Source: Lentisphaeria bacterium (GTDB lineage: Bacteria > Verrucomicrobiota > Lentisphaeria > Victivallales > UBA1829). From it: a stretch of 49,178 nt of DNA. The stretch is from NCBI GenBank assembly GCA_017629515.1, contig JAGBXB010000068.1:1-49178 (forward strand), given 5' to 3'. This document shows positions 42,709 to 49,178 of the stretch, piece by piece. Under the pieces are notes generated by a model. It worked only from the letters and a program-made list of their open reading frames with translations. It did not search any database and was not told where the DNA came from. A program made the position numbers and the translations under genes. How positions within the stretch are numbered: position 1 is the stretch's first letter; the number at the start of each line of letters is the position of its first letter.

Positions 42709-43479
42709 TCAGGCAGTAAGACGCTCAAAATTCCTGAAAAAGATATTTTCCAGTTCAGAATCGGTAAGGGGTTCACTTAAAACCCCTCCCAGATTCATGC
42801 CCGGCGAACAGATGGGGAAGTCACTGCCGAAAAGGATCTTTTCGCTTCCGCAGATATTTACCGCATAACGCAGCATTCCCCAGCGGAAAAGACCTGTGCC
42901 GGAAATATCAATATGGGCATTGGGATATTTTGCAATCAGTTCAAAGCGTTTTTTTGCATTTCCCACATCTTCCGGATGGGCGACAACAAGGGGGAGGGTG
43001 GGAAAGTTTTTCAGGACATCTTCAATAACTGTCAGATCGGAACAATGGATATTTACCGGCATGGAAAGATCCCGCGCTGTTTCATAGATCTGCATCATTT
43101 TGGGTGAGTTGTAAATGCCTGTTTTCAAGGCATAATCCACAAGTTCCCCGATCCAGCGGACATGATGAAGGTGGTACATATCCTCCAATTCCTTACAGGA
43201 GCCTTCCACATCTGCTTCATGTATATGGATCCCCGGAACATATTCCGGGTGTCTTTCCCGTAACGCGAGGGCTGTACGGTTGAGTCCTTTGATCTCTTCA
43301 AAAGTGGCAGGTCCCTTCCGTAAAACAGAACCGCAAACTTTGGAAAAACCGCATTTTTTCAATTCGGCAAAAAATTCCTCTTCACTTTTTGTTACTCCGA
43401 ATGCGGCAATATTTATACTTTCATTCAGATCATCCGTAAAGGGGTGGATGTGAGAATCGATCATTTTTCCCTGATACAT
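42709..43479 (-). CDS. Amidohydrolase-family (Amidohydro_2) metal-dependent hydrolase
   Basis: A 256-residue TIM-barrel hydrolase. The metal site reads MIDSHIHPF (His-x-His), then VNIHC, VVAHP and FGSDFP (terminal Asp), the order of the Amidohydro_2 family that includes sugar lactonases and decarboxylases. ATG at 43479 follows AGAGGAAG; ATG five residues later is an alternative. It is the last gene of the right-edge operon, 13 bases after the alpha/beta hydrolase gene. A second amidohydrolase of the same family is encoded four genes upstream; the two probably act on successive or related intermediates. Confidence 0.85.
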   Translation of the reverse strand: MYQGKMIDSHIHPFTDDLNESINIAAFGVTKSEEEFFAELKKCGFSKVCGSVLRKGPATFEEIKGLNRTALALRERHPEYVPGIHIHEADVEGSCKELEDMYHLHHVRWIGELVDYALKTGIYNSPKMMQIYETARDLSMPVNIHCSDLTVIEDVLKNFPTLPLVVAHPEDVGNAKKRFELIAKYPNAHIDISGTGLFRWGMLRYAVNICGSEKILFGSDFPICSPGMNLGGVLSEPLTDSELENIFFRNFERLTA

Positions 43480-43492
43480 TTTTTTCTTCCTC

Positions 43493-44380
43493 TTACGCTT
43501 TTTCCCATGAGAAAAGTTCTTTATCCGCCAGATTTTTCGACCAGTCGATGGTAAGACGCTTACCGGCACAGGGGATGGATATCATACTTCCTGCAAGAAA
43601 ATCATCTTTCTTTTCATTGACGGAAGTTTTCAATACTTCCGGAATCATTTTTTTATACGCATCCAATTTATTTATTGTCGGCATAAGGTCATGTCCGCCG
43701 CCTTCATAATAAACAGCTTTTACTTCTTTATGCAGGTCTTTCAATGCTTTTTCCAGTTGGACTGCATGAAGGAAGTGCGGCACACTTCCATCATTCGTCC
43801 CCGCTTCCAGATAGACCGGACACTGGATCAAACATGCGTGTTCCACCACATTGCGTACACTTTTCTCCGCTTCCGAAAAATCCCGTTCTGCAAAGTTGTA
43901 AAGGGTTTCCCCTTCCTCCGGTATATGGGTCAGCGGACAGGAGGCATAGACAAATGCAAAGGTGGACGGAGCAAAAATACTGCTTAAAAGAACGATATGC
44001 CCGCCCTGACTGCCACCGTAGGCAAAAATCCTTTTTCTATTGAGAAATGGATAGATCTCCAGAACTTTCCGCAAAGAATTGATACAATCAAAGGTTTGCA
44101 GAAAACTTAAATCGTAAGGCTGATTCCATCCGCCGCCTTTCACCGGATCAAAGGCATAGCCGCTCATACGGTATTCCGGCGCAACACATACAAGATCAAA
44201 TTCATCACAAGAGTATTTCATCTTGTCAAAGTGCTGGCTTCTGTTACAGCCCCATCCGTGACAGAACATCATAAGGCCCGTATTTTCCGTAAATACATCC
44301 GGAATATACACGGTTGCTGTGATATTCTGCCCCTGACCGTATCTGTTGACAGAAAGAAAATTTATATCCATTTCTTTCAT
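43493..44380 (-). CDS. Alpha/beta hydrolase, prolyl oligopeptidase/acyl esterase-like
   Basis: A 295-residue alpha/beta hydrolase with nucleophile motif GGSQGGH (S124), Asp197 in GTNDGS, and His230 in GGGHDL, a complete catalytic triad. The FCHGWGCNRSQH segment supplies the oxyanion region. The family includes peptidases and carbohydrate esterases such as acetyl esterases; context favours removal of an ester group from a sugar. There is no signal peptide. A GAGGG site lies 6 bases before the ATG, 9 bases after the DegT stop. Confidence 0.87.
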   Translation of the reverse strand: MKEMDINFLSVNRYGQGQNITATVYIPDVFTENTGLMMFCHGWGCNRSQHFDKMKYSCDEFDLVCVAPEYRMSGYAFDPVKGGGWNQPYDLSFLQTFDCINSLRKVLEIYPFLNRKRIFAYGGSQGGHIVLLSSIFAPSTFAFVYASCPLTHIPEEGETLYNFAERDFSEAEKSVRNVVEHACLIQCPVYLEAGTNDGSVPHFLHAVQLEKALKDLHKEVKAVYYEGGGHDLMPTINKLDAYKKMIPEVLKTSVNEKKDDFLAGSMISIPCAGKRLTIDWSKNLADKELFSWEKA

Positions 44381-44389
44381 GGAAAGCCC

Positions 44390-45721
44390 TCAATTTTTTC
44401 TGCGGGTGAATGCCACCTGCCCGATAAGGGGAGTTGTATCATTGATTGCCAGAAGATCTTTATGATGTTCGGCTACTTTGTGGAATGCTTCAATAAATTT
44501 ATCCAGAATAGGGGTATCGCAATGTTTGAACCAGATGTCATTGATAACTTTATCATTGATCGTTGCGGTTACAGGAAGTTCCCCTGTAAGTTTGGCAAGA
44601 TCCACATCCGGCGGCAGGAATCTGGTTGCCGTTGCTCTTCCCTCGCCGAAAATATCAAAGGATGTGAAAAGAGAGGATTTATTCAGGGGGAGGGCGGCTC
44701 CGGGGATCACATAGGTATCGCACTCCTGGGCGACCGCATCGGAGAAAGTCTTGTTGGAAACTCCGGAAAAGGCTTCTGCATCATACATAAAGTGACTGGC
44801 GTACCACCCTGCTTTATCGCTGCCCGCTTCGGAGGGGTAGACCATCCGCAAACCGGGAATATCCTTTACCCCGTTCCAGAAATATTTCATGGCTTTGTCG
44901 ATTTCCGCTATTTCCGCTTCATATTTGGTCAACTGGACCAGCCCCACTGCCGCAGACATCTGGTGCATACGGTTTTTCACGCCGCCCACCGGGAGATTGA
45001 ATGTATCGGCAAACTCCTCTTTTTTGTAGCAGGCGGGGATTCTGTCATAATGTCCGAACCGGACGGCTTTGCGGAAGATCTCCTCATCATCGGTAAGAAG
45101 CATACCACCTTCACCGATGGCAAAGGATTTGCCGGACATGAGGGACATGGCGGCAACATCGCCGATAGTACCCAGCATTTTTCCTTTATAGTGTCCGCCC
45201 TGTGCGTGGGAAACATCTTCTATAACTTTGAGATTATGTTTCTTTGCTATGGGCATGATTTTATCCATGTCGCTGGGATAGGATTTATAATGGACTACCA
45301 CAATGGCTTTTGTACGGGGGGTGATACGTGCTTCGAGACTTGCCGGATCCATCTGCAAAGTAATGGGATCCACATCACAGAAAACCACACTTCCGCCGAG
45401 ATGAATGACGCCCAGACAACTTGCCCAGTAGGTGAGGGCGGGGGCAATGACTTCATCCCCCGGGCCGATGCCCATGCCATAGAATCCGGCAATAAGGGCA
45501 TTGGTTCCGGTATTGTGGGCAAGGGCATATTTTCTGTTGTGCCATTTTGCAAATTCATCTTCAAATTTCCGGGAAATATCGCTTCCGGACATATTGCCGT
45601 CTTCCAGAACTTGAAGAACATCTTTTCTCATCTGATCATTGACGATGGGCCAATGAATGAGTTTATCCGGACATTTGTCGATAACGGGGGTACCGCCGAG
45701 AATAGCTAATTTACTGCTCAT
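44390..45721 (-). CDS. DegT/DnrJ/EryC1/StrS-family PLP aminotransferase
   Basis: A 443-residue fold-type I enzyme. The PLP lysine is K198 in MSGKSFAIGEGGM. Other family hallmarks are HNTGTNALIAGFYGMGIGPGDEVIAPALTYWAS, VIEDVSHAQGGHYKGKMLGTIGDVAAMS (Asp pairing with the pyridine) and the C-terminal arginine-rich ATATRFLPP. Members normally convert a keto-sugar to an amino-sugar (or act in reverse or as dehydratases). Here it lies between catabolic hydrolases and not in a polysaccharide-synthesis cluster, which argues that it acts on an unusual amino sugar intermediate. An AAGGCAG site precedes the start. 16 bases separate it from the upstream amidohydrolase. Confidence 0.88.
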   Translation of the reverse strand: MSSKLAILGGTPVIDKCPDKLIHWPIVNDQMRKDVLQVLEDGNMSGSDISRKFEDEFAKWHNRKYALAHNTGTNALIAGFYGMGIGPGDEVIAPALTYWASCLGVIHLGGSVVFCDVDPITLQMDPASLEARITPRTKAIVVVHYKSYPSDMDKIMPIAKKHNLKVIEDVSHAQGGHYKGKMLGTIGDVAAMSLMSGKSFAIGEGGMLLTDDEEIFRKAVRFGHYDRIPACYKKEEFADTFNLPVGGVKNRMHQMSAAVGLVQLTKYEAEIAEIDKAMKYFWNGVKDIPGLRMVYPSEAGSDKAGWYASHFMYDAEAFSGVSNKTFSDAVAQECDTYVIPGAALPLNKSSLFTSFDIFGEGRATATRFLPPDVDLAKLTGELPVTATINDKVINDIWFKHCDTPILDKFIEAFHKVAEHHKDLLAINDTTPLIGQVAFTRRKN

Positions 45722-45737
45722 TTTTTACTGCCTTATT

Positions 45738-46619
45738 TTAATTTTCCGGGACAAGGTGGAGTGCATTTTCTGCATAGAGTTTTTTCAGGATCTCTTCCGG
45801 AAGATCCAGAGAGTTCAAAAGTTCCTGATGGGAATTGTCAAAGCAATCTCTGGCATAAAGGAATCTGTCCTGAAATTCTGTAAGAAGTTCTTTTGTGAAT
45901 TTTTTATCTCTGGAAAGAGCCATTCTTCCGGAACCTGCGGAAATATCGCAATACAAATTGGGATACTTTCTCAAAAGCCGGACAACTTCCCCGCCGGGAA
46001 CGATTTTATCCTTTTCAATATTGGGATAGGAATTGGTTTTCCAGAGTTCATCATTGGATATATGGATCCAGAATCCCGGAGCGTGACCGAGAAAAATGGT
46101 ATCGGGACACTCCTGCAATACTCTTTCCAGAGTATGGATCGAGCCTCCGTACCACTCTGTCCACGGGTCTTTATATGTTGTCTGCCTGTCATAATCAAAG
46201 TGCATGACTACCGGCATACCAAGTTCCCCGGCCGTATGGAAAAGCCGTATGCAGTCCGGGGAATCATACATGGTACGGATCTTTACTTCCCCGCAGATCT
46301 TTGCACCGTAGATCTTATTTGCCGCAATGAGCATTCTGCAAGCCTCTCTGTCACGGGGATCGGGAGAGTACCCCAGAATAAATCTTTCCGGAGCACGTTC
46401 TTTATAGGAAAGACATCTGGTGAAGGGGACGGGGCCGTCACTCATGCCGAGTACTGCTCCGCCCATGACTTCATTATAGATCACATTGTGTTCGTTACGG
46501 GGGCAGATGTGGGAAAGAAGCCAGCAGCGTTCAATATTATTTTTATCCATATTTTCCAGCATACGGGTAAAATCATGCCCCAGCCAGTCCGGGTGATTGT
46601 GTGCATCAATGATCCTCAT
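45738..46619 (-). CDS. Amidohydrolase-family (Amidohydro_2) protein
   Basis: A 293-residue metal-dependent hydrolase: IIDAHNHPD (His-x-His pair), VVMHFDYD, FLGHAPG and the C-terminal YARDCFD in the terminal Asp position. It has the same family layout as the product of 42709-43479. Its ATG overlaps the stop of the GH95-like gene (TAATG at 46617-46621), so the two are translationally coupled, and AAAGGATC supplies the ribosome site. Members are lactonases, decarboxylases or hydrolases of small carboxylic compounds, so a lactonase on an oxidised sugar is one reasonable guess. Confidence 0.83.
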   Translation of the reverse strand: MRIIDAHNHPDWLGHDFTRMLENMDKNNIERCWLLSHICPRNEHNVIYNEVMGGAVLGMSDGPVPFTRCLSYKERAPERFILGYSPDPRDREACRMLIAANKIYGAKICGEVKIRTMYDSPDCIRLFHTAGELGMPVVMHFDYDRQTTYKDPWTEWYGGSIHTLERVLQECPDTIFLGHAPGFWIHISNDELWKTNSYPNIEKDKIVPGGEVVRLLRKYPNLYCDISAGSGRMALSRDKKFTKELLTEFQDRFLYARDCFDNSHQELLNSLDLPEEILKKLYAENALHLVPEN

Positions 46620-49006
46620 TACAAGATCCTTTCAAGATTTTCTGTTATTTCAAGAGTTTCCCCGGCTTTCATGGAAAACTCCATATTGTTCAAATTTGCA
46701 AGAATGAATTTTCCGCCGTTGCGGGAATGGATTTTTGCATAAACGATCCTGCCGTCAACGATTTTTGAGGATACCTCAAAGCCGCCATTGGCAAGAAAAT
46801 TGGAAAATTCCCCTGTGAAATCCTGCGGTACAGCCGGGAAAAGCTGCAGAACTCCAAATTGACTTTGCAGAAGAAGTTCGGAAGCAAGGAATACAAGAGC
46901 AGAATTGCCTTCAATGACCGCCGGAGCAAGTCTTTTGGCATCCGGGTTTTCCGTTACGCAGGAAACATGGGAGATGTTGGGATCATTCTTATCCAGTCTG
47001 CCGCCGTCAGGATTGATCTGATTGCGGTACATCCTCTCTTCATTGCGTTTTTCATTTTCTTCACTTTCCTTTACCGGCCCGATAAGAATGGGATCGTGGG
47101 AAAAGAGTCCGTTTTCCTTTGCAAAAAGTTCCAGGAATCTGTGAACCCCTTTCCATCCTTTTTCCCGGTTGCCGGAACGCAGATTGGCGGCTGTGGTAAT
47201 GAAAACACTCCAATCATGGTTCATGTGGAAATTGTCATCAAAGTCGGCAAAGGTGCGTTCCACCGCTTCCTCCTCAATAAATTTCAAAGTCTTTTTCGCC
47301 GCATCAATATCATTTTCAATAGCGGCGGGGAAGAAGGGATAAAGGGTATGGCCTCCGTAGAAGAAATGATTCAGCGGCAGATCTGTTCCGCCCCAGTATG
47401 CTCCGTCAGGGCGTCTGGGCATATCCGGATAGTTTGCCAGTATTTCTTCCCATTGCAAGAGATATTTTTTATCTCTTTTAAGGAGTTTGGCTGCTTCGAT
47501 GGTGGTTTCAAGACACAGTTTGAACAAGGCAACAGTGGAAAGTTCATCTCTTGTCAAAGTAAAAATTTCCGGAGGAACGCTCCAATCCAGATGGTATTTT
47601 CCATCTTGCCCCTTGTGCATGATGTGGGTGTAAAAAAAGACAAACTCACGCAGGAGAGGATAAAGTTTTTCTTTGAGAAGCGTCACATCCTGTGAGTATT
47701 TCCACGCATAACAAAGCACCATTCCTGTATAGGCACTGCCGCAGAGGGAATAACGGTAAGACTTTGTGGGCGTTTCTTTTCCCAGCTGATTGGTGGAAAG
47801 AGGTATATAAATACCGTTGCAACCAAAGGTTTTCCGGGTATTTTTTTTCAAAAGTTTTGCTGCCGCAAGATAAGTATCGGCAAAGGCGTGAATAAGTTCC
47901 ACATGATTTGCCGGAATACTTCCCAATGCGGAGATCTGAACATTCTGGTCATGGGCATACCCCTGACAACCCACTCCCGGTACTCTTTCCGTAAGAGGGC
48001 CATACGCCATCCCGTTCAAACCGGGCATGGGGGCTTTGCCGAAAACACAGGCAAGTTCATACAAACTGAATGTATAATATTTCTGTAATTCTTTATATTT
48101 TCCGAAGTCCGCATATCCTCCATTGTTCCAGTAGGAGTGCCACCATTTTTTGTGTCCTTCTTCCAGAAGTTCAAAGGAGGCAGCATGGGCTTCTTCCAGT
48201 TCTTTTATTGCTTCTTCATAAGATTTTTCAGCATTTTTACTGGTTTTTACCGTAATATACAGATCGGTATTGCCGGTTTGTTCCAGTACGCCGCAACGGT
48301 CGTTTGCAGAAGAATAAGTAAATTTCTGTGCTTCACGGGGGCAGAAAAGCGCGGCGACAGTATAATAAGTTTTATTGTCCGGCAGAACTTGGGTAAAGGC
48401 AAGCATATTTTCCTTTTCCGTATGCCAGACGGGGGCTTTCAAACGGTCATCAGAGGGACGGACGATTTCCAGGATATGAGGGAGAACGCCATTAGCCGAT
48501 GTGCCGGAAAGGTGCATGGCAATAACTTCCTTACCTCTGGGAATAAACATTCTCACTCTCAAATGCAGATTGTGGGAATCCATCTCTTCTTCAAGGATGG
48601 CATTATAAAGATCGAGTTTTCTTTTTGTCACCGGTACGGGCGGCGCACTCCAACCGATTCCATACCAGGAACTCAACCGCACAACGGCACAACTTAAAGT
48701 ATCTCTGTGCCGTTTGCGCTTAAGAGGGGCATTTTCCAGTTCATTGAGGAAGTAGGTGTTTTTGGGATTCATATTTTCAATGCGGCGGAGAAATTCCTCA
48801 TGGGGAATGATCTTTTTGAGCAGATCCTCTTCCTGTGTGGGGTCGAAAACATCCACTTTATTGATGACATACTCCAAATGCCCCGGAGCGTAGGCAACCG
48901 CTGCAAGATCGCCGTTTCCCAGAAGCAGACCATCTCTCCAATCTCTGCCGCCTTTGACTTCTGTCCAGACCTGTTCTTTTATCAGTGTCCTGATACTGCT
49001 TTCCAT
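46619..49006 (-). CDS. GH95-like glycoside hydrolase ((alpha/alpha)6 barrel)
   Basis: A 795-residue protein whose shape matches the alpha-L-fucosidase family GH95 and relatives: an N-terminal beta-sandwich beginning WRDGLLLGNGDLAAVAYAPGHLEYVINKVDVFDP, a long helical barrel in the middle (GYAHDQNVQISALGSIPANHVELIHAFADTY, YLDW-type segment HLDWSVPPE), and a C-terminal region ending NSALVFLASELLLQSQFGVLQLFPAVP typical of the family. There is no signal peptide, so it would act on imported oligosaccharide. A GAGGAAG site precedes the ATG. It follows a partial gene whose stop is 27 bases upstream. Linkage specificity (fucose, galactose) is unproven. Confidence 0.75.
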   Translation of the reverse strand: MESSIRTLIKEQVWTEVKGGRDWRDGLLLGNGDLAAVAYAPGHLEYVINKVDVFDPTQEEDLLKKIIPHEEFLRRIENMNPKNTYFLNELENAPLKRKRHRDTLSCAVVRLSSWYGIGWSAPPVPVTKRKLDLYNAILEEEMDSHNLHLRVRMFIPRGKEVIAMHLSGTSANGVLPHILEIVRPSDDRLKAPVWHTEKENMLAFTQVLPDNKTYYTVAALFCPREAQKFTYSSANDRCGVLEQTGNTDLYITVKTSKNAEKSYEEAIKELEEAHAASFELLEEGHKKWWHSYWNNGGYADFGKYKELQKYYTFSLYELACVFGKAPMPGLNGMAYGPLTERVPGVGCQGYAHDQNVQISALGSIPANHVELIHAFADTYLAAAKLLKKNTRKTFGCNGIYIPLSTNQLGKETPTKSYRYSLCGSAYTGMVLCYAWKYSQDVTLLKEKLYPLLREFVFFYTHIMHKGQDGKYHLDWSVPPEIFTLTRDELSTVALFKLCLETTIEAAKLLKRDKKYLLQWEEILANYPDMPRRPDGAYWGGTDLPLNHFFYGGHTLYPFFPAAIENDIDAAKKTLKFIEEEAVERTFADFDDNFHMNHDWSVFITTAANLRSGNREKGWKGVHRFLELFAKENGLFSHDPILIGPVKESEENEKRNEERMYRNQINPDGGRLDKNDPNISHVSCVTENPDAKRLAPAVIEGNSALVFLASELLLQSQFGVLQLFPAVPQDFTGEFSNFLANGGFEVSSKIVDGRIVYAKIHSRNGGKFILANLNNMEFSMKAGETLEITENLERIL

Positions 49007-49033
49007 GACACACTTCCTCTCTGAACTTGCTTT

Positions 49034-49178
49034 TTATTTTGTAATGAGCTTTGCGGAAAAGTCCATATATTCCACACTTCCGCCGGCTTGCAGACCGAAA
49101 ACGATCCTGATTTCTTTGATTTTATCAGAACCGATCACAAATTTCTGGCTTATTTCGCTCCAGTCTTCGCCAACTTTA
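49034..49178 (-). CDS. 3' end of a protein with a possible carbohydrate-binding-module-like C-terminus
   Basis: Only the last 47 codons are in the window, with the stop at 49034-49036. They read as beta-strand-rich sequence (DWSEISQKFVIGSDKIKEIRIVFGLQAGGSVEYMDFSAKLI), reminiscent of the last strands of a CBM4/9-type jelly roll. The gene lies directly upstream of the GH95-like gene on the same strand and is probably the preceding gene of the same operon. The start and the rest of the protein are outside the window. Confidence 0.6.
   Translation of the reverse strand, partial: KVGEDWSEISQKFVIGSDKIKEIRIVFGLQAGGSVEYMDFSAKLITK

Noticed and set aside
44231-45709. 492-residue open frame on the plus strand
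   Set aside because: Shadow of the DegT and alpha/beta hydrolase genes, which are clear families on the other strand.
1-49178. tRNA, rRNA, insertion sequence or prophage
   Set aside because: No cloverleaf-like sequence, transposase, integrase or terminal repeats were seen in the intergenic gaps.

Overview
This 49 kb stretch (roughly 45% GC) is bacterial chromosome with no rRNA, tRNA, CRISPR or insertion sequence that I can see. The mix suggests a member of the PVC group, most likely Lentisphaerota (Victivallis-like). It has housekeeping genes (gatA, thiI, thyX, hisF, uvrB, rlmI, xseB, tsaB) interspersed with large unclassified glycoside-hydrolase-like proteins, Gfo/Idh dehydrogenases, sugar isomerases, DegT aminotransferases, amidohydrolases and AraC or XRE-cupin regulators. 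The taxonomic call is an inference from gene style; no search was run.

Layout. 1-9.5 kb (+): the 3' part of gatA with a strong terminator, an exported thioredoxin-fold/helical-repeat protein, thiI, a GT2 glycosyltransferase followed by a giant double GT-C membrane protein, a frameshifted nitroreductase and an LplT-like MFS transporter. 9.5-12.2 kb (-): a pseudokinase, thyX and an AraC regulator that look co-transcribed. 12.4-17.1 kb: hisF (+) converging on uvrB (-) across a bidirectional terminator, then an acyl-CoA synthetase (-). 17.3-22.7 kb (+): a Gfo/Idh dehydrogenase plus a TIM-barrel isomerase under a promoter flanked by paired inverted sites, then a 2,4-diaminobutyrate aminotransferase and decarboxylase pair (a 1,3-diaminopropane route). 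22.8-26.6 kb: a NAT_N/GNAT_C-type protein (-), rhaA, an Nfu-type Fe-S protein and tsaB (+).

26.6-31.1 kb: an AraC regulator divergent from a 1138-residue multidomain putative glycoside hydrolase. 31.2-35.8 kb (-): a four-gene redox operon (SDR, FAD oxidoreductase, XRE-cupin regulator, Old Yellow Enzyme-like protein). 36.1-40.5 kb (-): xseB, an XRE-cupin regulator, rlmI and a GH67_N-like/TIM-barrel protein in one direction. 40.7-42.7 kb (+): a GHL6/beta-galactosidase-trimerisation-like protein whose promoter overlaps a palindrome. 42.7-49.2 kb (-): a tight six-gene operon (protein with CBM-like end, GH95-like enzyme, amidohydrolase, DegT aminotransferase, alpha/beta hydrolase, second amidohydrolase), apparently a cytoplasmic pathway for an unidentified decorated sugar.

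A uniform promoter type recurs upstream of at least twelve transcription units: TTGNAN, a spacer of 16-17 bp (mostly 17), then TATATT, TAAATT, TATTTT or TATAGT. This supports many of the operon boundaries. The most notable leads are the glycan operon at the right edge, the redox operon, the XseB subunit with an SSB-like acidic tail, the pseudokinase, the duplicated GT-C protein and the operator architectures at 17.2 and 40.65 kb.
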